Assembly: GCA_907165065.1 (NCBI GenBank)
Contig: OU015542.1
Span: forward strand, 992,001-1,056,000
Direction of reading: 5' to 3'
DNA from: Caprimulgus europaeus
Lineage: Eukaryota; Chordata; Aves; Caprimulgiformes; Caprimulgidae
DNA length: 64,000 nt
Of this stretch, positions 44,181-55,400 are shown in pieces; positions within the stretch are counted from its first letter, which is position 1; each line of letters opens with the position of its first letter. The notes below the pieces were generated by a model. That model ran no database searches. It saw nothing but the letters and a program-made list of their open reading frames with translations, and had not been told where the DNA came from. Both the position numbers and the translations under genes were made by a program.

Positions 44181-46733
44181 GTTAGAGAGGTAAAGGTAGC
44201 AATGAAATCTCTTCATCTTCTCTCTTCTCAGTCCTCTGAGCATTTCCTTCTCACCCTACAGCCCCTGACCGCACTGATACTTCCTCCATATTGGCACCCA
44301 TGTGTCCATGTCTTTCTTCACTGGGAAACTCCAGATTGGACATGGCACAGCAGATTGGATATCACCAGAGCCAGGGGCAACCAGACAGTATAAACCCTGC
44401 ATGCCTACACATACACATGTGTGCACACACGCACGCACACCCTCAGAACTTGATTCTGTGTGTAACAGCACACACGAAAAACATGGTGTCCACACGATGA
44501 GATCTGTCCCATGGGTACTCATTATGAGGCATTGTCTCAGTTCACAGACGAATGCTACCCTTGTGGAGACCCCTAAATCTAGACCTTGACCCTAATATCA
44601 GTGAAAATATTAGAGATCCTTATAACCAGTAGAGCATGATATAATCCTTCTAATAGGGACTACCAAGGGTGAGGCAGGACCTGAATCAACAGCCCACGGG
44701 AGAGAAGGCGGAGAAAAGTCCCCCTCCAGCAACCACCTCTCAGAAAAGTACCCCAAAAAGAGAAGTGGGTCTCAGGTACCCAATGGTGACTTGACAAGGG
44801 TAGGAGGGTGCAGAGAGTGAAAAACAGCCAAGGCATGAGCAGGAGAGAACATGTGTGTGGGAGGCAGGAGGCTCTGGGATGGAGATATGAGGATTGGAGG
44901 ACTGGGTGGGACACATGCCAGTTGGAGTAGAACAAGACTGACGAGCAAGTGGGTAGAGCTGAGAGCTGCACTGTGTGAAGAGGAGTTCGGAGAGTGGAAG
45001 GCTGTAAGCCTGGGGAACATGTGGAGTAGAGAAGCTCATCTTCTAAGCCATATTTTCTAAATCCAAAAGAAGACAAATGTGATTTTCTTTTGGTTACTGT
45101 ATAAATTTACAAACAGCTGCAGTGTCACTCCCTAATAGAGACGAATGACAAACATATGTAATGAATTAAAAGGTGATGAAGTTTTACTGACAAAGCAAAC
45201 ACCCACACATCGCGCATGCTGTCACTGATCTCAATCACAGCACAGCGAGCACCCAGGGGCAGGCAAACCCAGTGGTCTGCGGGATGAAGAGCAGTGAACT
45301 GGATAGCATCAGCGCAAGGCTTTGGGGGCACTGCTGGTGATGGAAGCTTGCTCAAAGTGGAAGATTATTTAGGTTGGCTCGTCTCAGGCACTGCTCCTTT
45401 TACGGTGGGATATTCAAAATTTTGATTGTCTGTATGGTGAAGATTCAAAGCTGAGCCAAGCTAGACTTTCAGGGAAGAAAGAAATAGATTGTCTGACACA
45501 TCCTTGGTTTTGAGTGTTCAGCTGGGAGCTCAGTGTTGAGCAGTGTTGCTGTTGAGACCTAGGAACAAGCAGTAAGAAAAATAATCAGTTCATAGCATAG
45601 GTCAAGGGATTTAAAACTGGATTGTCCTAGACTTCAGTGTTAAAGACAAACCATGTTTTGTGCTCATATTGGTTTGCTGTAGGCTCAACAGCTCAAAACT
45701 AGGCTCAAACAGAGGTGGAAATCCATGGCTTGTACTATGTCTTGGTGCAAGGACTGAGCTGCACTGCAATCAAGCTTCAGATCTAAGACACACTTTAAGC
45801 TACAGTCGGATTATTTGGGTATATAAACATTCGGTAAAAGGGCTGGGTCATGTTGAAATTAAAGATTCAACCTAGGTCTTGATAGGCTTACAGAACAGTC
45901 CACATGCTTGTTAAGATTGGATGCACAGGGCTTACTTGGGCTTAGGTGGTAACAGCTGAGGCATCCTCAGAGCCACAGCAGAAGGCTGGGTTATGCTTTG
46001 TCTGTGTGTGTTTTGAGATCTGTGCTGCAGAGCCAAGATACCAGAGCAGAGGTGTGTTGACTACAATGGGGTTCCGGGTGCCAGATTGTGGAGGTAAAGT
46101 TCTGACATGTATTGAAACTTAGTGTGACTGCCTACTACCCTGGTTTGGGGGACTATCCTGCTTTAAAAATCATCTAGTCCCTCGCTATCCCAATACCTCC
46201 TCTGAGCACTAAATGCCCCAGCACTGTGGCACTGGCCCCACGAAGTGGTAAGGCTGTTTAGGAATAGGCCTCATTGATTTTCACGGTGTTTCACGTCATA
46301 GATCTCGTTCACAGCCTGACCCACATCCAATTGGAGGATAATTAGGAAATGGGAAGGAAGAGGCAGGAAAGGATTTGGGAATAAAAAGTGGATGCTGTCA
46401 TTGCTGCCACAGCTTGTGGATCTTGAAGTCTGGATTTCAGACACAGAGCCTGTCTTTTTAGCCTTTCTACCCTGGATGGAGGTATCATTCTGGAGTCCTT
46501 CTGATTCTTATTTTTAATAGTCACACATTCATAACTCCTCCCCGTGATGGCAGTTCAAGAGAGCACTAGTGAGAGCTGCCCTGCACGTGGCTCATTGAAA
46601 TCACCTACATCATCTCTAACTCTGCTCTAGGACCAACACAGTTTCAAGCCTGTGTCCGTGGAAGTCAGCACAAAACTGGTGTGCTCCTTGGAGAGAGCTT
46701 GGAATTCAAACTTAATCAAAGCTCTGGAGCAGA
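44181..46733. other. Unique non-coding sequence
   Basis: It includes the alternating purine-pyrimidine tract at 44407-44440. The stretch at 44660-45080 is purine-rich on the plus strand and leaves a 138-residue minus-strand frame open. That frame matches no family and has low-complexity Ser/Pro/Leu composition, so I do not call it a gene. Confidence 0.5.
44407..44440. repeat. 34-bp perfect alternating purine-pyrimidine tract
   Basis: All 34 bases alternate, mixing CA, TG and GC steps (for example ATGTGTGCACACACGCAC). GC and CA steps favour left-handed DNA more than TA steps do, so this is a better Z-DNA candidate than the longer tract at 4916 (inference). Confidence 0.88.
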
Positions 46734-47176
46734 AATCATAGAATCATATAATCATAGAATGGTATGACTTGGAAGGGATGTTAAAGATCTAATTCCAATC
46801 CCTCTGTCATCAGCAGGGACACCTTCCACTAGACCAGGTTGCTCAAAGCCTCATCCAACCTGGCCGAGAACACTTCCAGGGAGGAGCAGCCACAGCTTCT
46901 CTGGCCAACCTGGGCCAGGGTCTCACCACCTTCACACCAAATAATTTCGTCCTAATATCTAATCTAAACCTGCACTCTTTCAGTTTAAAGCCATTTCCCC
47001 TTGTCCTGACACTCCCTGCCCTTGGCGAAAGTCCCTCCCCTGCCTTCCTGGAGCCCCTTAGGTACTGGGAGGCCACTAGAAGGTCTCCCTGGAGCCTTCT
47101 CTTCTCCAGGCTGTACAGCCCCAACTGTCTCAGCCTGTCCTCACAGCAGAGCTGCTCCAGCCCTCGCATCATCAAG
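46734..47176 (-). mobile_element. CR1 LINE, 5'-truncated, with RT tail
   Basis: The plus strand opens with an octamer-type tail, AATCATAGAATCATATAATC, then CACTAGACCAGGTTGCTC and CTAATATCTAATCTAAACC. Read on the minus strand, the C-terminal reverse-transcriptase frame stays open from the truncation point: GLEQLCCEDRLRQLGLYSL, then RRLQGDLLVASQYLRG and GNGFKLKECRFRLDIRTK. Only fragments of the normal enzyme remain. It is the same subfamily as 30015 and 60955. Confidence 0.94.
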
Positions 47177-48134
47177 TGTGTACTACAGTCAGCCTTCCCT
47201 TTTATGCAGTCTCCTTCCCCTATAACCATGCACCATTTTCCCCAGCATTCTTCCCACCAAGGACTCACAGGCCCCTTTCAGTGTCACCATAAACAGCAGG
47301 ACCGCCTTTTGCTGGGGGGACAGAGCTCTTCCAACAGGAAAGAGGAAGCCAGCCCACTCCTCAGCCCTTCTCCCTCTTCACTGCTGGAGCAGGGAAGCTG
47401 AGAAACCACCTCGTTTCTTACCAGGGTAGCAGAAAGGAGTGAAGCCACAGCAACAGCCCAGATGTTTGAGTGCAGAGCATGGCACAAAGCTTGTTCTGTG
47501 GTCACTGTGATGCTGCTCTGCCCAGACACTCCGGTTTTGCTACCATGCATGTTTAGATCTACTCCTGGCATACAAGTATAGCCTGCCATGTGTCTGACTT
47601 CTTACTCTAACCAGTCTGACTTCTTACTCTAACTCTTATCAAGTGCATAGCTGCTGGCTGAGAGTAAGTGGAGCATTTTGAGAGACAAATCTGCTCTCCG
47701 CTTCTGTGTTACTCAAACATACCCTCCTGTCTCTGTTATCATACCAATTGGTGGTGTTGATGCCAGCAGAGACTGCTCTTGAGGGGCTAGGTAAAACCAG
47801 ACCTGGGACATTTTTAGATACTGCTCTTGCTGAAGTCTGCAGGAACTGCAGGAGGCTCTTGACTCTGTATGGAGGGTAGAGATCTAAAACCTGTCCTCCA
47901 AGGGACAGATGCTCCTGCTCAGGAGTGATGCCTACGCTGCTCCTGCTCTTTTGCTTCTTCCAGACCTGATAGCTGTCTCAACACACCAGAACAGCTTTTA
48001 TGGAGCAGAAAGCACTGCAGATGGGGAAGCCTTGCTTGCTACACAGCTAGAATGGCACCACTGGGCAGTACAGATCTTTGCAGAGGAGCTGGAGGGGAAA
48101 AAGCAAAATAATTAGTTGTGATACCATTTCATAA
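47177..48134. other. Unique non-coding sequence
   Basis: No gene is recognised. A 22-bp unit beginning GTCTGACTTCTTACTC is duplicated in tandem at 47592-47634. Confidence 0.5.
47592..47634. repeat. Tandem duplication, two 22-bp units
   Basis: GTCTGACTTCTTACTCTAAC occurs at 47592 and again at 47614, directly adjacent and without mismatches in those 20 bases. Confidence 0.9.
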
Positions 48135-48402
48135 ACTCATAGAAAGGTTTGGGCTGGAAGAGACCTTAAAGCTCATCCAGTTCCAACACCCCTGCCATCA
48201 GCAGGGACACTTTCCACAAGACCAGCCTGCTCAAAGCCTTATCCAACCTGGCCTTCAACACTTCCAAGGAGGAGGATCCACAACTAACTTGGGCAATCTG
48301 TTCCAGTGTTTGACCACCCTCACAGCAAAGAATTTCTTCCTAATATCTAATCTAAACCTGCCCTCTTTCAGCTTAAATCTATCTCCCCTTGTTCTATCAT
48401 TA
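48135..48402 (-). mobile_element. CR1 LINE 3'-end fragment
   Basis: The plus strand reads ACTCATAGAAAGGTTTGGGC, GCCATCAGCAGGGACACTTT, CCAAGGAGGAGGATCCAC and TTCTTCCTAATATCTAATC, then CTATCTCCCCTTGTTCTATC. It is a reverse-oriented CR1 of the same group as 46734, 5'-truncated inside CCCCTTGTTCTATCATTA, a phrase that is then repeated (see 48385-48469). Confidence 0.92.
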
Positions 48403-48469
48403 ACTGTTATCAACTATATGACCTTGTTCTGTCATTAATTATTCTATCATTCCCCTTGTTCTATCATTA
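48385..48469. repeat. CR1-derived 18-bp unit present three times
   Basis: CCCCTTGTTCTATCATTA occurs at 48385-48402 and 48452-48469. A version with changes, CCTTGTTCTGTCATTA, lies at 48422-48437, and another partial ATTCTATCATT lies between the second and third. The first unit belongs to the CR1 and the others sit just past its truncated end. Confidence 0.85.
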
Positions 48470-48869
48470 TCATTTCTGTGGCATAGGCCCTCATACCCAT
48501 CTTTCCATTCCCCCATGAAGCTGATGACAGTCCCAGAGACACCAGACAGTCACTGTAGCATTTGCAAGATGTGCGACAGCTCAGCAGATGCTCTTCATCC
48601 CACTGAGGTGGATGTGACTCCTGCATCCAGCTCTGAGGTGACAGATTGTTCCACAACACCTGTGATTTGTTAAGCTGTCTATTTGAATGTGGCGTTGCAT
48701 GGATTTCCTCTGGCTGTCCGCACACCTGCTCAGGGAGAGCTCTCAATAAAGCTAGCCTATAAATACAAAGGCCAGAGGGGAACATGCTCTGACAATGAAA
48801 CTAAACACAAAGGGGGAAGCTCTGAGTACAGGAGACAAAACAGGCAGAAGAAGGGTTTTGAAACAAGAC

Positions 48870-49245
48870 TCAAAAAGCTGTTGTCACAGGTGTGCTGTCA
48901 GGAGGGCTGGGCACTGCAAGTGCAGGAGTCAGGTTTTTTTCAGTGTTTTTATTAATGGCATGGATGATGGACTAGAGATGGGCTTAAAAATTTGTGAATG
49001 AATTTTATTTGGAAGGAGCAAGTGATTCCAAGAGCAGGGCTGGAATTCAAATCTAACCTCAATAAAATAGAAATGTGCAAAATCAGTAAGAGAAAATCCA
49101 GCAAAGATAAATGTGAAGCAATTTATACAAGAAAGACAAAACAAATAAAAATAATCAAAAGGAGAATACCTGAGGAGGTTGTGATACAAGGTACAGGGAA
49201 GATGTCACAGCAGATATAAGCCAACACATGGTGTATACGGCAAGC
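48870..49245 (+). mobile_element. Ancient CR1 LINE relic, RT region
   Basis: TTTTTATTAATGGCATGGATGATGGACTAGAGATG corresponds in order to the FINDLDDGIE-type stretch of CR1 reverse transcriptase (shown here as two adjoining parts, 48946-48980). Downstream, AAATCCAGCAAAGATAAATG and GAAGCAATTTATACAAG match the following FNKDKC-type region. It is old, frame-broken and of similar age to the element at 15420. Confidence 0.6.
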
Positions 49246-49279
49246 TTCCTACACAAAAAATACTTTCTCCCTGCAAGAG

Positions 49280-49929
49280 TGTGATAGTTTTACTGGGCTG
49301 GCCCTTGGCCAGCAGCCATTACTGTTCACCCACTTGTCCCCAAACCCCAGGGGATAGGGAAGAGGACTGGGGGGCAAGGATAAGAACACTCATAGGTTGA
49401 GAAAATAACAGTTTAATATAGAAATAGAATAAAACTTAAAATAATAATAATATTAAAATAATAGTGGAAAGAGATAACAGTAACAAAACTTGCAAATGAG
49501 TGATACCCAGTGCCATTGCTCACCACCCACAGACCCATCCCAGCCCTTTCCCAGAGAACGATCCCGGAGCAGCGACAATCCCGACCAGAAACCGCAATCC
49601 CGGGAGAGCCAGAGCCCGAGCGAGAGCCAGAGAGAGCCAGAGAGGAAGAGCCCCTCATGGATCTCCTGCCCATGGGGGACAGGAGATGGAGCAGACCCTT
49701 GGCAGAGCCCAATGCCCATGGAGCTGATCCATGTCAATATTCCTCACCCCTGAGATCTTGCGCTTGCAGACGGACAAACACAAAGTCCTTCGGTGCCAGG
49801 GACACAAATGCCAACATGGGGATATTCTCAGCTTTTCTCTCCTAACAAAGCCCAGGCTGAAACCCAAATGCAGCACTATTCCAGCTACTAAGAAGAAACC
49901 CAGCTCTGTCCCAGCTAAAAACCAGAACA
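49280..49929 (-). mobile_element. Intact solo LTR with perfect 5-bp target duplication
   Basis: The LTR is 650 bp with TG...CA ends: the plus strand starts TGTGATAGTTTTACTGGG and ends AAAAACCAGAACA. It is flanked on both sides by AAGAG (49275-49279 and 49930-49934), a perfect 5-bp target duplication. It belongs to the same family as 1315-1931 and the same superfamily as 5015 and 33053. The transcriptional sense is the minus strand. A stretch of GAGAGCCAGA-like units (49603-49652) is expanded compared with the 1315 copy. CpG sites (GATCCCGGAGC, CAATCCCGGGAG) are still present. The 5-bp duplication, clean ends and remaining CpG suggest it is the youngest member here. Open frames inside it are chance reading of LTR DNA. 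Confidence 0.93.
49603..49652. repeat. Short GAGAGCCAGA-type minisatellite inside the LTR
   Basis: Units such as GAGAGCCAGA, GCGAGAGCCAGAGA and GAGCCAGAGA follow one another in imperfect tandem. The 1315 LTR has only GAAGAGTGAGAGCCCCC at this place, so the array is specific to this copy or subfamily. Confidence 0.8.
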
Positions 49930-49934
49930 AAGAG

Positions 49935-50974
49935 TCAGAGGTCAGGACCTGCTATTTTATCAGATTCATGGAGCAAGAGACCAGTTCTGCCCTGGCCAGC
50001 CTTGCCTACATAAACAGCCACAAGCTCACAAAGTATGAAAGTGGCAAACTGGTGCAAGTGTCCCACTCTGCAATTCCACACGCATCCTCCCCACAGACCC
50101 CTGCTCCCTAAGGTCAAGACTTTCAACGCGAAAACTTTATTCCCTTGCCTGTCATCTCCTTGAGGAGGAGCTTAGGCCATGATGACCCACCAAGCCTTCA
50201 AAGGCACCCTTCACTCTCCATTTTCCATCTGGGTGGGTTTGGCAATCCAAGGGGATAAACTAAACACTAAACCTGCATCCTTCCAACTCTGGAGATAATG
50301 ACAGTTGCAGAACAGCAGGAAGGGGGTGAGGGGTGGAAATAGCAAGGATCATGTGTGCTGGAAAATTCTCATTTACTGCTGCATTTTTCAAGGTGAAAAC
50401 TCTGAACAGAGAATGGCTCAGTCATCCTGTTTTCCCCCAGTATCTAGCTAGAAAATGCAGGATGCCTTTGAGAAGGTAGCAGGACTCGGTTCCTGGTTGC
50501 CACAGCAAACCCCTGCCTCAAAGCTCTTCTGATCACTAGAAACTGCTCTTCCCACTGCTCATTAGCCAGGAGCAACCGAGGAAATGTATCTTGATACACT
50601 GACTGATCACAAGAAGAAGATATCATGCGCCTATCCAATATTTAAGTGCAGTCTCAAAATGAAGAAGGAGAGGATTTTCAGCAGAGAAGGTGTAGCCTCT
50701 CTCCCTCCATCTGCCTTTCACTGAGCTCTCTGTGGTCACTCATGTGCAAGTAGAAGGGCTAAAAATACAGCAGGTATTACTTAAATGATGAGCATGAAGA
50801 AATAATGTGTTACATAATGAGGAACATAGAGAGTATGGGGTGCTTTTTCTTTTTTTTATCTAGCAGGCTAGAAGGGATATTGTTCCCTATAAATAAAAGA
50901 GAAAACTCCAAGGAGGGAGAGAGCCATTTAAACTAAAAGCAATATTATCACAAGAAAGTGCATCTATAAACTGA
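49935..50974. other. Unique non-coding sequence
   Basis: No repeat or gene is recognised downstream of the LTR. The open frame that starts in the LTR (49731) runs out at 50111 with no domain. Confidence 0.5.
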
Positions 50975-51205
50975 CCATATATAAATTTAGGCTGGAAATT
51001 GGAAGAAGTCTCCTAACAACTGGAGTAATGAGGCTCTGGTACAGCTTCACAGATAGTGGTGAATAGAAAGAAAAAAAAAAAAACATAGCCAGGTTTGAGA
51101 TGGAGCTGGCTCATGAAGGGGATATATGTGGAGGGAATTAAATAATTCAGTGCCTGAGATAGCCAAGGGCTGGAGGTGATGACTCTTAAGGTCCTTTTTA
51201 TATAA
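50975..51205 (+). mobile_element. Old CR1 LINE 3' region
   Basis: AATTTAGGCTGGAAATTGG, GAAGTCTCCTAACAACTGG and GTAATGAGGCTCTGGTACAG correspond to the old CR1 consensus in which GGCTGGAAATTAGAAGAAGG leads to an AATGAGGTTCTGGAACAG-like part. The tail GATGACTCTTAAGGTCCTTT matches the CR1 end. An A-rich run (51068-51083) interrupts it. It is an old element. Confidence 0.6.
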
Positions 51206-51264
51206 ACAGAAGAGGATTCCTGGCTTAGAGCAAAGATCTTTATGTCCTGGGTCCATTCTTCAGT

Positions 51265-51700
51265 CGTTGATCAGCAGCAAGTGTAGAGGTAAAACATGTA
51301 AGAAGCAGGGTGGCTGCAGAGCATTTCCACTTGTGCTGTATTTCCCAGGCTTCGGAAATTCAGAGGTCAGGAAATCCAAAACCTGGCATTTCTGGATGGT
51401 TTTGTTTGCAGGTCTGATTAATCTTAGCTTATGGAGCTATCTAATCCCTTATGGGAGCCCATTCATACACCTGGCCTCAAGTGTCTTCTTTTGGTACTCA
51501 GCTTCTCTTTTTGCCCCATGTGGGACAGATAAAGTTTTATTTTGTTTGTTCTTTAATTCTTTTTATTCAGTGTCCCCAGATGTTGTTATGAGAAAAGATT
51601 CCTCCAGACTCTTTATTGACTTGATAATTTTATAGTCTATTCTGTGTCTCCCATTATTTATTTTCCAAGCTTTTTCCTGCCCTCTTTTTAGGTGTATTCA
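51265..51700 (-). mobile_element. Possible very old CR1/L3-like relic
   Basis: GACTTGATAATTTTATAGTC followed by TTCTGTGTCTCCCA and TTTCCAAGC resembles the reverse complement of an ancient CR1/L3 segment (family consensus: ATTTTATAGACC...TATCATATCCCC...TTTCCAAGC). The remainder is weak, and the boundaries are approximate. Confidence 0.35.
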
Positions 51701-52274
51701 CGTTCATAAAAAACTATGCATATTACAGCAGTCCTGAGTGCTGGCATTAGCTCAGCAGCTGGCCTCCTGAAGCTTTACAACATCAACAAAGGACCAGCCT
51801 TTGAAGAAAAAAAAAGGCAAAGTCCACACAGTAGATAAGGAGGTTTCAGACCACCTAGAGAAAAGCAGCTGATCTCTAGACCTCAGATACTCTGCCTATC
51901 ACAAAACCCCATACCCACAGACCCATAATTTCCAGGTGCCATAAACCCTCTAGTTCACTACAATGCAATGAATTACAGATCACTTCTTAGCCATAAAAGA
52001 GTGAGACAGATTGAAAGCTGCAGAACAATGGAAAATTCCTGAGGAACCATGGATAATGGGGAGCTTGTGGAGAGGCCATGTAAACTCAGAGGTGAAGTGC
52101 ACTCTAACCCCATATCCCAAGTCCAGAAGTGCAAGCTGTTTCAGGGATTCTGGGGGTGGCAAGGGTAAGGGCAATCACCAATGTTGCAACCTCTACTAGG
52201 AGTCCTTGCCATGAGTTAGGAAGAAAGGAATAATGCACCTTACAGACATCACTGCAGCATAGTATTCCCAAAGA
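51701..52274. other. Unique non-coding sequence
   Basis: No repeat or gene is recognised. Confidence 0.45.
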
Positions 52275-52497
52275 ATCATTGTTTATATTGGATGTCAGGA
52301 AGGATTTCTTCGCTGAAAGGGTTCTCAGGAATTAGAAGGGGTTGCCCAGGGCAGTGGTGAAGTCTCCAACCCTGGAGGGATTGAAGAGTCGTGTAGACAC
52401 AGTGCTGAGTGACATGGGTTAGTGGGGACTGGTCAGTGTTGGGTTCCTGTCTGTATGTGATGACCTTAAAGGTCTTTTTCAATCCAGGCAATTCTGG
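52275..52497 (+). mobile_element. CR1 LINE 3'-end fragment (CR1-Y-like)
   Basis: TTGGATGTCAGGAAGGATTT, then GGGTTGCCCAGGGCAGTGGT, AGTCTCCAACCCTGGAGG, GATGACCTTAAAGGTC and TTTTTCAATCCAGGCAATTC give the CR1 order in plus orientation. The octamer tail has been lost. It is related to the 7995 copy by its TTAAAGGTCTTTTTCAA end. Confidence 0.88.
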
Positions 52498-55400
52498 AGA
52501 AGGTAGGAGAGCAATCTCCTCAGATGAGACAGAAGAGAAAGTGCTCCGAAGGTTCAGCAGGACAGCTCTGATGCAGAAAAACTCACGGTCCAGGGAGTAG
52601 AATGAGGGAGGAAACTGCTATCCAGAGCCACTGAAGTCCTCATAGCCTTATAGGATAGTTGACCTAGGAACTCTTGGGTGGTTTTGAGCTCCCTTGATAC
52701 AGACTTGAGGGGCTGGAACCTTAACATAGCCAGGGGAGATTGAGCTGTAACCATAGAAGAGAGCTACAGCCACCAGCTCTGCATCGCCTTGCTGGCCCAG
52801 GTACATCTATTGTTGACATGGCAACAATCAAATTACTTGCCTAATGCAGATGTATGAACATGGCCATATATTGACCCCCTGTTTTTAAACTGCACAGTAA
52901 CATCAATTACCCACCCGTCTCACAGTCAACGCTTCAAAGGACATCTCCATCAAGTTGGGATTTAGAGCTCAAGACCAGTTTTCATTTTTCTATTTGCTGC
53001 TTCTGTCATGGAGGATACAGCTAATTTATGAAGTAAACTACCCTTGAGTGGTGTTACTACTGCTCTTAAGTGACTTTAATAGACAGTGGAAGTACTTGCA
53101 AAAATATGTTTTGAAACAGCAGGTTTAGTGTCACTAAATGTGGACAAGATACGTACCTGTGTGCTGCTGTCTTTATCATTTATTTTCCATATACAAAAAG
53201 CAAAAGCACTTTTATTTTTTCTTTACTGTAAAAAAAATCCCCAAACAATAAGAAGTGAGACTAAGAGGGATGAGTATTAGATAGAGAGAATGAGAGTACC
53301 ATGTTTTATATCCTCTGCAAAAAGCAGAATCCACTACAAGAAGAAAATGGCTGTAAGATCAGCAGGCAGACAGAGATGGAAATGTAGACCTTGGAAAAAG
53401 GATAACTACTGCATTTGCGGATGATGTGATAATACTGAAAATGCTCGTTAAAAATTCTGTCTCAAATGTATATCGAAGGAAACTTGGGGGTTTGTCTAAA
53501 TCAATTTTTGTGTATGTGAAATGTGCATATGCTCCATGGAAATAGTATTTTCTCACTGAGCTCTCCACTGCTGTGATACTGCTGCTACATTGCCTCCAAT
53601 GGTGTCCTTGTGCTCTGCTGTGGTCACAGCTGCTCCTGCCACACTTTGCCTGAGCTGTAGCTGATGACCATGTGACGTCATGATGGATTGTTGCTCCTCA
53701 CCGCAGGGGACACTAATACCTCCATGGCCATAAGACCCAACAGCCTGAAGCACATTCCAATTATGACATTTCAGAAGAGGAATACGGTGGCCAAAATAAT
53801 TGTTTAGATTTTCATTTAAAAAATTGAAATTTGCTATTGAATTTATCTGGATATTTTTTTCTTTTTGTCATGATTTTCAACTGGATGGGACTTATTTTCT
53901 AGCTGTTCAAAAAATAAACCTTGTGTCTCTTACACCACGTCTTGTCAGTGCTGTTTGACCACACATAAATTATTGATTTTGCGTCTGGCAAAGACTCGTA
54001 CAGCACATATACAATGAATTTCCAGATAGATCTTGGCAGCTCAGAGGAATGACAGACATCTAAGGTACTTCCAAAGCAAGTTCAGCTTTAGAGGTCAGCA
54101 TTTCAGCTTCTCAGATATTTGAGAGGCATGCACAGCTAAACTGCTGAAATGATAACATGAATTTCAAGACAGCTGAAAAAGCCATCACTAGTATATTTTC
54201 ACCTCTCCCAATAGTCTGCGTGGAAAATGGTTCCTTGATGTTTTTTTCTATAATAAACTTACCGTCTTCAGATTTTATTTCCCTCTTGAAATCTAAATCA
54301 TCTTTGCCATAAATGTAAAACAACTAAGTGAATTGTTTGGTAGTGCAGGTTTACAATATATCATTAAAATAATAATTTAGAGAGATGGGAAGTTTTCTTT
54401 GCTATAAATTTTCTGAGCTCATACTAGCCTGCAAAAATAAGTAGATTTCCACTGGAAAATGGAAGCAGTGGAAATCCACCTGAGAGCCATAGGTTTATTA
54501 ATATTGCTTCACTACCCTCCAAAAAAAGATGTTTGTTTCAAATAGAGGGTGGATGGACCATAATGAATCACCCAGAAGAGATCCTGAGTGGGTCTGAATT
54601 ACCCAGGCCATATGGCACATCATCTCAGATGGCATGGAGAGAAAGTAGCCTTGTGTGCCATATCCCTCTGAAGCCTTCTTCTCCTAGAACATGCCTACCA
54701 CACAACAGCCATCACAGGAGTGCCAGGACGGGAAAAGGAAATGGAATGCTCAGATGGGAAAAAGAGGTATGCTTTCAGTGTGACAGGAAAAAAGTAGGGA
54801 AGACAATGAAAGGTGAGGCACACTGAAGTCCAGGACCCATTTATGAACAGGAATTTATACCATTCTGTAAACAAAGAAAGGTGCAATATGTATCTTCTAA
54901 GGAAAATTGTGAAGGGGAGCTCAACAGCTAAACCAGACATATTAACAGAGACAGGAATGGTTTAGACATAAAGCTTTTCTAGGTTTTACCAAACCAGCAG
55001 GGAAATACTTCACTCACTACATTCACTGCACTATTCATGGTTATAGTGGAGAAAAAGGAACTCCCAAACCTTTATTGCATCCTAGTGTGTTAATAAACAA
55101 ATAAATGTTGCTGATTTTAGTTATTATTGGAATAAATATTTGTACAAAGCATTTTGTAGTTTAAAATAAGAAAGCTGCAAACGAGCTATCCACTGAGATG
55201 GAAATAGCCTTAATGAATTGAAGAGAGAATAAGGCATGGCTCAGAGACTAGTTTGGCTCCAGGATGCACTGTCTGGTGGAGTTTGGAGTTGTGCTTCATC
55301 TCTGAGAGCTCAGTCAACTGCTGCATTCCACTGTGCAAAAAGATAACACACAGGGAAATCGGCAAAAGGCTGGGGAAGAGCTGACAAAGGTCTGTGAGAT

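Noticed and set aside
44660-45076. 138-codon minus-strand open frame
   Set aside because: It is low-complexity Ser/Pro/Leu composition from a purine-rich strand, with no family match.
53414-53425. FADD codon string resembling the LINE reverse-transcriptase catalytic box
   Set aside because: No other RT motif is found on either side in the right order, so a four-residue match is probably chance.
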